Assembly: GCF_002811875.1 (NCBI RefSeq)
Contig: NZ_NPDZ01000001.1
Span: 744,001 to 808,000 of the forward strand
Source of the DNA: Leptospira perolatii
Lineage (GTDB): Bacteria; Spirochaetota; Leptospiria; Leptospirales; Leptospiraceae
Reading direction: 5' to 3'
DNA length: 64,000 bases
In this document: piece after piece, positions 35,001-43,837 of the stretch
How the letters are laid out: each line of letters opens with the position of its first letter
How positions within the stretch are numbered: position 1 is the first letter of the stretch
The notes under the pieces: generated by a model
Told to the model about the DNA's origin: nothing
Seen by the model: the letters and a program-made list of their open reading frames with translations, nothing else
The model's database searches: none
Translations under genes and position numbers: made by a program

Positions 35001-35215
35001 AATCGATTAGGGAAGGTTGCCCGATTCGTTTGAGGCCTGTATTGATGACTTCTTTTAGCACGATCGCCGCCGCAATTCCTCCAGCCCTCGCGCTGGGGCC
35101 GGGGGCCGAGACTCGAATTCCGATGGCAGTCACTGTTCTCGGCGGAATGACTTTATCCACTTTAATTACTCTTGTAGTGGTTCCTGCTGCATACTATATT
35201 ATGGAAAAGGAATAG
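32078..35215 (+). CDS. RND-family efflux transporter permease (HAE1/MdtB type)
   Basis: 1045 residues, full-length AcrB-like inner-membrane proton antiporter. N terminus MLSEVSIRNPIFSWMMMTA. TM4 carries the proton-relay pair Asp403-Asp404 (GIVVDDAIMVLENI), and the TM10 Lys lies in LLGLVKKNSILLVEF. Two large periplasmic loops have the usual porter motifs (LPDALDPPVLTK, RISRYN). TTG start 93 bp from divergent birA. The outer-membrane partner follows after 2 bp, but no periplasmic adaptor (MFP) gene is adjacent, which is unusual. Substrate unknown. Confidence 0.95.
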   Translation: MLSEVSIRNPIFSWMMMTALILLGGIGFSRMGLSQMPDVDFPIVNVGLFLEGANARVMETDVVDPIEEALLTVEGVVEVRSVSADNSANVTVELELSRNVDVALQEIQTKIAQVSNKLPDALDPPVLTKANPDDTPIIWVALTAEGKSEKEKMIYVKDFLKDKFQKVQGVGEIYLGGYVDRTINVYLDPILLTRYEITVNDIISTLQEQNIEVPSGRLQNKDSEISLRAVGDVPTVEQFRNIFLNSRSGVPLFRPIRLKEIAEVEDGLDEVRRISRYNSISAVGLGIKKVKGSNAVEVADRVKAKVLELGPQLAPGYQLNITTDNTQYIRDSVNELNFTLVLSALLTGLVCRFFLGNWKSTGNVLLAIPTSIIGTFLFLYFSGFTLNTFTLLGLALATGIVVDDAIMVLENINRHRDLGKSWMQAALDGSSEIRFAALSATLAIVAIFLPVAFMSGIIGKYFLEFGITISVAVVLSLFEALSFTSMRASRFRSGTQSFLPGKSASGAFVPNFVKAALNYSPFRWIDPWMENFMDWSARFYSRILNIVLEHPRKILLASTLFFCVSLGFFFLLRKEFIPPQDMGKFLLRAKLPIGSSIYKTDDEMKKVEKYLSKRPELEKQFVAIGGFGGGEPSSAMFFITMKDFGKRPGNPATGNEYTQSDVFKELRSELPKIVPEAKFSIQDFSQRGFSAGRGYPVELVLTGPNWEQLALTSERIEKKLHDSGVLLDVDSDYVTGQTEIRLIPNRIAAASRGVSMANIGNTIGPLMGGKKVSRFTENGRSYDVRVKIRKEQGAKADIIPNISVRNTYNEIVRLREVLNLEESSSLQNITRVDRQRTIKLFGNPAPELGQNKATEESIKLAKEILPPGYRIDVTGSAKTAKESSESLVFALVLGIVLSYMILASQFNSLRQPLYILLSMPFSFSGALIALYLFGQSFNMYSFIGLILLLGLVKKNSILLVEFVNHIRSSGKNISESIREGCPIRLRPVLMTSFSTIAAAIPPALALGPGAETRIPMAVTVLGGMTLSTLITLVVVPAAYYIMEKE

Positions 35216-35217
35216 AC

Positions 35218-36708
35218 ATGTCTTTTCTGAAACCTATTACAAGGTCTTTCATTTACCTTGCGAGGATTTCTATCCTGCTTTTTGCGATATCTCTGTGCCG
35301 ATGTTCTTCTGCTCCGGAGATTCGGCTGAACGACGGAATTGTAGAAGAGAGCATGAAGGATATTACAGGAATTACGACGGACGACGTATCGAGGGTTTCC
35401 CATAAGGAAGAGTTGAGTCTGGATGATCTGTATATTTTGGCGGTGGAAAGAACGGAAAGGCTGGCCATCAAAAACGAAGCAATGGAACAAGCCTCAGCAC
35501 AAAAATCGAAAGCAATAGCCGGCTTTCTTCCTACTTTGTCCTATGTTTATAACAAATTCTACTCAGTTCCGGGACATACTCCTCAGCCGACTCTTACGGA
35601 AAATATTCGAAAGTACAATGCGTATCAAAGCGGAGATGCGACTGCCTTTTTGCCTTCGTCCTCTTCTTATAGCGCACTGCCTCCAACAGTCGGTGCTGGA
35701 TCTAGGTTACTCCTGAGCATTCCTTTAACGAACGGGATATCCGCTTACAACGATTATCGAGCCGCAAAAATGTTAATCGAAGAAAGAAAATTGGAAGCAA
35801 AACATGAAGCGGGCAGATTGTATCTGGAAATCGCTCAAGGATATTTTAATTTTCTTCAATTAGCAGAGAGTGTTAAAAGCTCAGAAGAATCGTTTAGACT
35901 TCAGACCGAGATCGTAAAAGAAAGAAGAAGATTATATTCTCTAGGAAGAATCATGAGGAGCGAATTGCTCTCCTCGGAAACCGACTTGTCCAATTCAGAA
36001 GCTACTCTTACGGATACCAAATTTCAGTTGGAACAGGTTCGCTCTGCGTTGGCTCTTATGGTCGGTTTAAAAGAAGAAGTTCGACTAGCCGATTTCAAGG
36101 TAATTCTTCCGCCCGTGCCTATGTCTATAGATCCAGACGGATTTATTTCCAAGCGATTCGATGTCTTATCTGCGGGGAAGAGCGTTAAGGTCGCGGAGGC
36201 TAACCAAGATAAGGCGAAAGTAGGTTTTCTCCCAAATATCGCGGTGAATAATTACTATTCTTTTCCGGTCCACGGGCAAGCTCGCAACAAAGACGTCATA
36301 GTTCAGTTGGCGGTTACGGTCCCTTTGACTCCCTTATCGGCGGCTGCCGACATAAAGATGGCGGAGTCTGCTAGTAAGCAGGCAAAGCTGCAGGAATCTC
36401 TTATTCGAAGAACTGCTACTCAAGAAATCCGTAATGCATTTGAAAGTTTTCAAAATTCGGAAAAGTTGTTAAGAATCTACGAAAAAGCTTTCCAACTCGC
36501 AAAGCAGACCTCTGGGAGCCAAGCTGCTAATTATCAATCAGGAAGATCCAGTAAAATCGAAGCGATCCTTTCTAAATTAGCGATGATCAATTCGGAAACA
36601 ATTTATAAAAGAATGATTCACCAACATACTTTGAATCGGATCGCGCTCGGCGTGTCCATCGGGGAGATCCCCCAGATCCCTTCCGAAAAGAAAGGATCTG
36701 GCGAATGA
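35218..36708 (+). CDS. TolC-family outer-membrane efflux protein
   Basis: 496 residues. The hydrophobic N terminus RISILLFAISLCRCSS could be cleaved as a lipoprotein at Cys27 or Cys29, but neither matches a good lipobox. Mature part: two OEP repeats with long coiled-coil helices (e.g. SEESFRLQTEIVKERRRLYSLGRI...LLSSETDLSNSEATL and its second copy near 380-460). The order RND then OMF, 2 bp apart, marks it as the exit duct for the preceding pump. A trimeric beta-barrel/tunnel is inferred from the family. Confidence 0.88.
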   Translation: MSFLKPITRSFIYLARISILLFAISLCRCSSAPEIRLNDGIVEESMKDITGITTDDVSRVSHKEELSLDDLYILAVERTERLAIKNEAMEQASAQKSKAIAGFLPTLSYVYNKFYSVPGHTPQPTLTENIRKYNAYQSGDATAFLPSSSSYSALPPTVGAGSRLLLSIPLTNGISAYNDYRAAKMLIEERKLEAKHEAGRLYLEIAQGYFNFLQLAESVKSSEESFRLQTEIVKERRRLYSLGRIMRSELLSSETDLSNSEATLTDTKFQLEQVRSALALMVGLKEEVRLADFKVILPPVPMSIDPDGFISKRFDVLSAGKSVKVAEANQDKAKVGFLPNIAVNNYYSFPVHGQARNKDVIVQLAVTVPLTPLSAAADIKMAESASKQAKLQESLIRRTATQEIRNAFESFQNSEKLLRIYEKAFQLAKQTSGSQAANYQSGRSSKIEAILSKLAMINSETIYKRMIHQHTLNRIALGVSIGEIPQIPSEKKGSGE

Positions 36709-36717
36709 AAACTTTTT

Positions 36718-38481
36718 CTAGGAAACTGTCGCGGCTTGCTTAGAAGCTCTTTCAAGTTTCAAGGAATTTGCTTCAGCGATTGCTAAACTATCAACCAAGT
36801 AGTCCTCGGTCATGGATTTGCGTTTTTCTTTTTCCGGCCCAGTAACAGACGTAAGGGACCTCTCCAGTAGTAAGCTGCAAATCAATCTAGCCGCGATTTC
36901 TACGGTTTCGAAAGCGAGAGAGTCCTTCTTTATACTGTCTGAAATCGATTTGTAAGCATGAACGCTCGAGTCCAGGGTTTTCCACAGATGAAGAAGATCC
37001 TGAGATGGCTGGAATTTAGCCAACTCCTCTTCCACATAATGTCTTAAGTTTCCGGTCGGAGACATACCCGAAACCACTCCTCCGATCGCTGCTACTATTT
37101 GAAGTTGGGTAGTGCCCTCGTAGATAGTCGTGATCCTGCTATCTCGGAAGATTTTTCCGACATCATAGTCTTCGGTGTAACCGCTTCCGCCGTGGATCTG
37201 AACTGCATCAGAAGAAATCGATACACATCCCTCCGAAGCATAATATTTACTTAATGGAGTAAATAAGTCCGCTAATTTTTCCCAGTGGCGCAATTCTTGG
37301 TTAGAACTCACATCCTTTTCACTTTTGCCTTCTTCCTTGAGCATTCTTTCTTTTTTCCAGTGATAGAGTTCGATCGTTCTCGCTGCCTCTTGGATCAGGC
37401 ATCGGGTGGCGCAAACTTCTCTTTCCATACGATCCAGGATCTTTTTGACAGCGGGAATTTTGGAGATCGGTTTTCCAAATTGGATTCTTTCAGAAGCATA
37501 TTTTTGGGCTTCGGATAATGCCGCTTGGGAAATTCCTAAAGACTGAGCGGCAATCGTCAATCGGGCAGCGTTCATCATTCCCATCGAATATTTGACAAGA
37601 CCATAACCAACTTTTCCAATCAGATGTCCGGCAGATTTGTCAAAGACCACTTCGCACGTAGGAGAACAGTGCAGTCCTAATTTGTGCTCTACTCCGGCGA
37701 TATGTACGTCCTTTCCTTCTACTAGAAAAAAGGAGAGTCCCCTTGCTCCGCTTTCCGGAGATCCTGTTCTCGCAAGAGTCAGGATGATCGAAGGAGATCC
37801 TATATAACCGCACGCGTGAGTGATAAAACGTTTTGTACCGGTAATCTTCCATGAACCATCAGCTTCTTGGACTGCCTTGGTTTGCACATTCGGAAGGTCG
37901 GAGCCGTAATTTGGTTCCGTCAAAGCCATTGCTGCGCTATACTTACCCGCGGCAATTTCCGGAAGCCATTTCTCGCACATTTCTTCGGAAGCATACCTTT
38001 CCATAATCTCAACTATATTAATATTTCCGTATGTTAGGCAAAAGGCAGCGTCTGCACGAGCAGAGAGCTCGCACATAATAGATTGAACCGCAACCGGCAA
38101 TCCCAGTCCGCCGTACTTGCGACTGATTCCGATCGGCATGAGACCCGATTCTTTCAACGTAGTATAACATTCTTCTTGAGCTTTCGGGAAGATTACTTTT
38201 CCGTTGTCGTACTTTAATCCTATCTTATCCATCTCCTTACTTCTGGGAGCAACAAAGTCTCCCATGATTTCACCCAAAGATTCTAAAATAGAATGATAGT
38301 AACTCTTTGCCTCTTCCACGCTAGAGGGAGCGAAGGAGTATCTTTCGTTTCCTGTGGATTTGTACTTTGCCGCGTCTAAAAAGTCGCCTTCGTATGCATG
38401 AACAACTTCGTTCCAGTCGATCAACTGATCGAAATGAAGCTGAAGGTCATGATTGTCCTGAAAATAATTACTCTGAATCAT
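36718..38481 (-). CDS. Acyl-CoA dehydrogenase (long form)
   Basis: 587 residues, longer than the ~380 of classical enzymes, with an extra N-terminal ~80 and C-terminal ~100 residues, as in bacterial ~600-residue ACADs. FAD/substrate blocks: MALTEPNYGSDLPNVQTKA, GTKRFITHACG, and VQIHGGSGYTEDYDVGKIFRDSRITTIYEGTT, in which the Glu of IYEGT is the catalytic base candidate. It oxidises acyl-CoAs to 2-enoyl-CoAs and passes electrons to ETF. It is convergent with the RND/OMF unit, and its promoter faces msrB. Confidence 0.92.
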   Translation of the reverse strand: MIQSNYFQDNHDLQLHFDQLIDWNEVVHAYEGDFLDAAKYKSTGNERYSFAPSSVEEAKSYYHSILESLGEIMGDFVAPRSKEMDKIGLKYDNGKVIFPKAQEECYTTLKESGLMPIGISRKYGGLGLPVAVQSIMCELSARADAAFCLTYGNINIVEIMERYASEEMCEKWLPEIAAGKYSAAMALTEPNYGSDLPNVQTKAVQEADGSWKITGTKRFITHACGYIGSPSIILTLARTGSPESGARGLSFFLVEGKDVHIAGVEHKLGLHCSPTCEVVFDKSAGHLIGKVGYGLVKYSMGMMNAARLTIAAQSLGISQAALSEAQKYASERIQFGKPISKIPAVKKILDRMEREVCATRCLIQEAARTIELYHWKKERMLKEEGKSEKDVSSNQELRHWEKLADLFTPLSKYYASEGCVSISSDAVQIHGGSGYTEDYDVGKIFRDSRITTIYEGTTQLQIVAAIGGVVSGMSPTGNLRHYVEEELAKFQPSQDLLHLWKTLDSSVHAYKSISDSIKKDSLAFETVEIAARLICSLLLERSLTSVTGPEKEKRKSMTEDYLVDSLAIAEANSLKLERASKQAATVS

Positions 38482-38679
38482 TGGCCGCTCCGGTGAAAAA
38501 GAAATCTAATGTACATTAGTTGAACTCTCGTTAGAGCGAATGTCAAGTCTTCGATAGGAGCTAGCGCTTGTACGTTTCGGTTGTATTGCAAACAACTTGT
38601 TTGAATCATGGAGCAGTTTTTGGAAAAATTACGTAACTTATACTGCGTTCTATCGAACAAACTAAGTGAGGTAAGAGGA

Positions 38680-39198
38680 ATGGGCCAGGGAGTTGCCGGT
38701 AAGGCGATTGTAGTCTATAGTATTTTATTGTTCTTAGTAGCAGGGGGCTGTTCTCCCCAATTTGGGGATCCTAATCAAAAATCAAAAGGAGGAAAAATGA
38801 AGTACGAAGTACAAAAAACTGAAGAAGAATGGAGAAAAATCCTGTCGGAAGAGCAGTATCAGATACTCAGAGATAAGGGAACCGAAAGAGCCTTTACCGG
38901 TGAGTACTATCATAACAAGGAAAAAGGGACATATCTTTGTGCTGCATGCGGAGCTGAGTTATTTAAGTCCGATGCAAAATATGAATCTGGTTCCGGTTGG
39001 CCTTCTTTTTATCAGCCTGCAAATAATAAGAACGTTGCATCGGAAACGGATAACAGTCATGGAATGACGAGGGTGGAAGTGCATTGTTCCAGGTGCGGAG
39101 GACATTTGGGTCACGTTTTTCCAGACGGACCTGCACCTACTGGAAAGAGATATTGCATCAATTCAGTCTCTCTCAAATTCAAGAAAGAAGCAAAGTAA
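38680..39198 (+). CDS. msrB: Lipoprotein peptide-methionine (R)-S-oxide reductase
   Basis: 172 residues from ATG 38680, which has a strong GAGGTAAGAGGA Shine-Dalgarno; the frame is open to 38608. Signal peptide with a perfect lipobox LVAGGC (Cys24). The MsrB domain has zinc cysteines 87/90 and 136/139 ([15 protein letters not shown]), [11 protein letters not shown], and catalytic Cys159 in [11 protein letters not shown]. It would reduce methionine-R-sulfoxide in envelope proteins, unlike the usual cytosolic MsrB. Single gene, divergent from the acyl-CoA dehydrogenase. Confidence 0.94.
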   Translation: MGQGVAGKAIVVYSILLFLVAGGCSPQFGDPNQKSKGGKMKYEVQKTEEEWRKILSEEQYQILRDKGTERAFTGEYYHNKEKGTYLCAACGAELFKSDAKYESGSGWPSFYQPANNKNVASETDNSHGMTRVEVHCSRCGGHLGHVFPDGPAPTGKRYCINSVSLKFKKEAK

Positions 39199-39226
39199 TC
39201 AGTAAGTAAACCATCCTTATAAAATT

Positions 39227-39288
39227 CCGGTTGCAGCCCCTGGCAACCGGGAGAATCTCTCCAAGGCGGACGACAGAGTCTGTGGTCC
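39227..39288 (+). promoter_or_regulatory. Three-hairpin structured 5' leader
   Basis: Three consecutive stem-loops fill the gap before the lipase-like gene: CCGGTTGC/GCAACCGG with an 8-nt loop (39227-39250), GGAGA/TCTCC with an ATC loop (39250-39262), and GGACGACAG/CTGTGGTCC with an AGT loop and one G-G mismatch (39268-39288). No U-tract follows, and the ATG at 39296 has no Shine-Dalgarno. It may be a cis-regulatory RNA or a processed small RNA. It does not match a riboswitch class I know. Confidence 0.5.
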
Positions 39289-39295
39289 TAATTGC

Positions 39296-40237
39296 ATGAG
39301 AAAAGATTATCTTACTTACCTTCCCGAAAACAAGCCGATACGTCCGTTCTTAGTACAGAGAATTGCAGAATTCTATTATAGATTGTTTTACTTAGCTTGC
39401 AACTTGTTAGGCATCTTTATCAAAGTCCCGGATCATATCGAGGGTTTCAAGAGACCAATCGTCTTAGTTACCGGATTTTTGGGACGACCATTAACATGGA
39501 ATAATATGCGAAAACACCTGATAGAACTGGGCCACCCGGTTTATACCGTAGACCTTGGTTTTCAGGTAGGCAATATTCGTAAAAAAAGCAAACAACTCGA
39601 GCAGTTCCTGATCGAGCGAAAGATTAAGGATTGCTATCTAGTTTGCCATTCCATGGGTGGATTGATTGCTGCTGGACTTACCTACAAGGGAAGGGATAGA
39701 GTCAGAAAAGTATATCTAGTCGGATCTCCGATTCACGGAACTAGATTGGCTTATATTGGTCCGATGTTTATCGCGTGTTGGCAAATGATGCCGGGGTCCA
39801 AGATCGTCAAAGAGGTCATCGAGACTTATTCAAAATATCATAATGTACAAGCCGTCTTCACTAAAGGTGAAGAAATCGTTCTTCCATGGCAGTCTTCCCG
39901 CTTGGGAAACCACGACGACGTAGAAGTTCCAGAATACGGACATATAAATTTAGTTCTTGGGCCTTTGGGAATTGAGTGTATCGGCTCATTGGTGACATCG
40001 GAAGAAAAGAAAGATCCGCTTCCGATCAAAGTCAAACCTGAGGTAAAAGAAGCGGTCGTTTCCGAAAAATCCGCGAAGGTTATAGCAAAAGCAAAACAAC
40101 CGGTAAAAGCCATGGCAAAGCAGAAAGCTTCGGCAGCTCCGAAAAAATCTTCTTCCAAGTCTCAAAAGCAAGGCTCGCCGAAAAAACAATCTGCGAGCAA
40201 AGCTAACCCAAAACGCGCAAAGAAGAAAAGCCGTTAA
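39296..40237 (+). CDS. Alpha/beta hydrolase (lipase-like) with histone-H1-like basic tail
   Basis: 313 residues. The hydrolase core (~50-235): [22 protein letters not shown] (oxyanion region), nucleophile elbow CHSMGG (Ser119; Cys replaces the first Gly), and probable catalytic His216 (EYGHINLV). There is no obvious signal peptide, though ~22-42 is hydrophobic. From ~237 to the end is a Lys/Ala/Ser/Pro-rich tail (e.g. [18 protein letters not shown]), like histone H1/AlgP-type repeats, suggesting nucleic-acid or polyanion binding. The gene has a three-hairpin leader. Substrate unknown. Confidence 0.8.
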   Translation: MRKDYLTYLPENKPIRPFLVQRIAEFYYRLFYLACNLLGIFIKVPDHIEGFKRPIVLVTGFLGRPLTWNNMRKHLIELGHPVYTVDLGFQVGNIRKKSKQLEQFLIERKIKDCYLVCHSMGGLIAAGLTYKGRDRVRKVYLVGSPIHGTRLAYIGPMFIACWQMMPGSKIVKEVIETYSKYHNVQAVFTKGEEIVLPWQSSRLGNHDDVEVPEYGHINLVLGPLGIECIGSLVTSEEKKDPLPIKVKPEVKEAVVSEKSAKVIAKAKQPVKAMAKQKASAAPKKSSSKSQKQGSPKKQSASKANPKRAKKKSR

Positions 40238-40244
40238 CGAAAAA

Positions 40245-40279
40245 CAAAAAAATTTAGACCGCTAAAGGAAAAACTAGCG
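40245..40279 (-). terminator. Probable terminator of the TetR gene at 40303-40914
   Basis: On the minus strand a CGCTA/TAGCG stem (40260-40264 with 40275-40279, 10-nt loop) is followed by a run of seven T (plus-strand A's at about 40246-40252). The stem is short but the U-tract is good. It lies in the convergent gap after the lipase-like gene. Confidence 0.5.
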
Positions 40280-40302
40280 ATCGATTCAGAATTATATAAA
40301 GC

Positions 40303-40914
40303 TTATTTGGTAAGATAGTTTTCGAATATTTCGCGCAAGCTATCTTCCATTTCCTTAATATAGCGAAGATCTTTCGTAACTCTCCAAAGAGTGATCGCTC
40401 CGTGATAAGCCATGAGCACTCTTCTGGCAACATAGTGTATGTCCATGCTTCTGGAGAGCTGTCCGGACGCTACGGCCCTGGAAAGATAATTACGAATCAT
40501 GCGAGTCCACTTGTCAGCGATCCCTTTCAGAAATTCAGTATATTCTGGATCTGAATCCATCACTTGGTTTGCAAAACCTGCAAACGGATCCCCGTGAAAT
40601 TCTCCCTGTCTGATTTGCCTTTCTTTTAGAATCACCCAGGCACGCAGGAATTCCTGCACTTCCGGGTAGCGTTCCATCAGGTTGTTCAAGTCAGAAAGAG
40701 TTTTCTCCTCCTGTCTGGCTAAGTAGGCGATTCCCAATTCTTTTTTTGAGGGAAAATGATCGTACAAACTCGCCGCTACAGATCCGGACTCTTGGATGAT
40801 CTGTCTCATTCCGGTGTTTGAGAACCCTTGTTTATAGAAAAGGTCGGTGGCTGTATCTAAAATACGTTCCCGGACGCTTGCACCGGAGTCTCTTTTTTTC
40901 CTTTGGGCGGTCAT
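40303..40914 (-). CDS. TetR-family transcriptional regulator
   Basis: 203 residues. [24 protein letters not shown] then [29 protein letters not shown]. The C-terminal domain (TetR_C type, with the conserved [15 protein letters not shown] region) resembles regulators of the lipid/acyl-CoA-responsive group, but the ligand is not provable. It is divergent from the thioesterase-thiolase pair, with a 30-bp palindrome between them, so it probably represses that pair and perhaps itself. Confidence 0.9.
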   Translation of the reverse strand: MTAQRKKRDSGASVRERILDTATDLFYKQGFSNTGMRQIIQESGSVAASLYDHFPSKKELGIAYLARQEEKTLSDLNNLMERYPEVQEFLRAWVILKERQIRQGEFHGDPFAGFANQVMDSDPEYTEFLKGIADKWTRMIRNYLSRAVASGQLSRSMDIHYVARRVLMAYHGAITLWRVTKDLRYIKEMEDSLREIFENYLTK

Positions 40915-40987
40915 TTCTTTAAGTCGTAACTAATTGCATTATCCCCTGAATTAGGCATTCCGTCAATAGAATTTGAGATTAGTGCAA

Positions 40988-41017
40988 AAAAATACAGAAC
41001 GAACGTTCTGTATTTTT
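40988..41017. promoter_or_regulatory. 30-bp palindromic TetR operator
   Basis: Two perfect 14-bp arms separated by AA. The core arm is AATACAGAACG (40991-41001), mirrored by CGTTCTGTATT (41004-41014), extended by A/T triplets on each side. The inner GAACGAACGTTC is typical of TetR operators. It sits 73 bp upstream of the TetR start and 49 bp upstream of the thioesterase start. Confidence 0.8.
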
Positions 41018-41066
41018 CTTGCTCCGAATCTGGAGGGGTCTAATCTAGTGTCAGGGAGAGGTTCCA

Positions 41067-41942
41067 ATGCCAAAAGTAGGACAGGAAAACTTTCGAACTA
41101 GATTTTCGGATCTGGATACCCAAAGGCACGTTACGAGTAGAACATACGAAGAAGCTTGCTTAGGAGATCGTTACCGAATTTTAGAAGAAGCCGGTTTTAA
41201 CTGGAAGCAAATGCTTTCGGATTCGATTTCTCTGAAGACTCAAGCATCCGATATACGGTTCTTGGCCCAGCAAATGGAGAATTCTGATCTAGAAGTCAGA
41301 ACCAATGTTCGCTCCGGAGAAGGTGGATTCTTGTTATTCCAACAGGACTTACTCGATTCCACGGGAAAAGTCGCAGCAGAAATTAGAACTCTGGCTCGCA
41401 CAGAAAAAGCTGGAATCCTTTTCGAAGCAATTCCCGCCACCGAAAGTGCGGAGGCTTTGATCTCTTCTTTCGAACCGATCCTGCCTTTTTCCGGAAGTTG
41501 TGAACGAACCGGCGCCGAGAGGGATTTGTTTTTCTGTGAGAGAAATCCTTTTGGAGACTACAATCCATCTCACTATTGGAGAATCTTAGAAGAAGGAAGA
41601 TGGAACTTTACCGCTGAGTCAGGCTTATCCTTGGATCACCTGATTGCGATGGATACGACCTATTTTTATATGGGCGGAAAGATACGTTATGCGAAACCTC
41701 TCATAGCGGGACGCAAGGTTGTAGTAAAAACCTGGATCCGCAATTTTGAAAAAATTTGGTGTAGAATGCGCCAGGAAATCACGGACTCGATCACTCAGGA
41801 AGTGTTAGCAGAGTCACTCGATGATTTGTTGGTTGTTTCGATCAGTAAGACTAGGCCGAAAAGAGTTACCGAAGAAATGCTGAAAGACGCGATCAAAAAC
41901 ACTGAATATCCCGAAGGATGGCAACTGGAGGGAGACGAATGA
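41067..41942 (+). CDS. Tandem hot-dog thioesterase-like protein
   Basis: 291 residues with two hot-dog domains (~1-125 and ~150-270), as in acyl-ACP thioesterases/FatA-like and acyl-CoA thioesterases. First domain: FRTRFSDLDTQRHVTSRTYEEAC (the usual D.D...H.N pattern with T/S substitutions). Second: ERNPFGDYNPSHYWRILEEGRW, then KIRYAKPLIAGRKVVVKTW. Catalytic residues are not certain. It lies 52 bp before the thiolase gene and behind the palindrome, so TetR-controlled acyl metabolism is likely. Cytoplasmic. Confidence 0.75.
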   Translation: MPKVGQENFRTRFSDLDTQRHVTSRTYEEACLGDRYRILEEAGFNWKQMLSDSISLKTQASDIRFLAQQMENSDLEVRTNVRSGEGGFLLFQQDLLDSTGKVAAEIRTLARTEKAGILFEAIPATESAEALISSFEPILPFSGSCERTGAERDLFFCERNPFGDYNPSHYWRILEEGRWNFTAESGLSLDHLIAMDTTYFYMGGKIRYAKPLIAGRKVVVKTWIRNFEKIWCRMRQEITDSITQEVLAESLDDLLVVSISKTRPKRVTEEMLKDAIKNTEYPEGWQLEGDE

Positions 41943-41994
41943 ACTATTTTATTAGATTAGGAATGGAATTAAATCTAACATCTGGAGAGAAAAG

Positions 41995-43320
<1,326 letters not shown>

Positions 43321-43367
43321 TTTAGACATCTAGAATTTAACCTTAAAAAATAACTCACAACTAAAGG

Positions 43368-43392
43368 GCCTCGGATCTTCCGAGGCTTTTTT
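43368..43392 (+). terminator. Intrinsic terminator after the thiolase
   Basis: An 8-bp perfect stem GCCTCGGA/TCCGAGGC with a TCT loop (43368-43386), immediately followed by TTTTTT (43387-43392). Located 48 bp past the thiolase stop. Confidence 0.92.
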
Positions 43393-43837
43393 ATAACTGG
43401 AGATCCTGCGAGAATTCATATATTAAAATTATTGAATATAGTTTGCAGGAGTTTCAACCAATCCGCGGGAAAATAAGGGCTTGCGAGAAAGCCATTTTAC
43501 GAATTAGGGAAGATCCGCCAGGCTACTTACCCGCCGTTTCTTTTTCTGAATAGCCGATTTTTCCTGCTTTGTTGTCACTCTAGGGACATGGGGCGACTTA
43601 TACGCTGATCCTTGCGAATTGTGTCAAAAGAAAGTGCAGTACATTATGATTGTCTTATGTAGTTTTTTTCTCACTTATATTTTGATTATAATTTAGAGTT
43701 TGATGACGAATCGTTTCTTGATCATTCGATGGACTCTCGCAGTGATCAAAAGTCTCTTTGCAAGCAGTTTTTAAATAACGCTTGACTAAGAAAAAAACTC
43801 GAGTAACCAGTTAGTCCGTGTTTGTCGGAGGCGAAAA
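43393..43837 (+). promoter_or_regulatory. Gene-free leader region of the ceramidase gene
   Basis: About 445 bp with no credible gene. An extended -10-like TGATTATAAT (43683-43692) and a weaker TTGACT (43782-43787) are possible promoters. The inverted repeat TTGATCA/TGATCAA (43718-43724 and 43743-43749) could be a regulator site. GGAGG lies at the correct spacing before the ceramidase ATG. The length of the leader hints at regulated expression. Confidence 0.35.

Noticed and set aside
39199..39295. SAM or cobalamin riboswitch before the lipase-like gene
   Set aside because: CTGGCAACC looks like an S-box fragment but is simply the 3' arm of an 8-bp hairpin; the other conserved S-box and B12-box elements are missing.
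43393..43837. Possible degraded gene before the ceramidase
   Set aside because: No frame or residual similarity is visible; stops occur in all frames and promoter-like AT-rich motifs fit a leader region.
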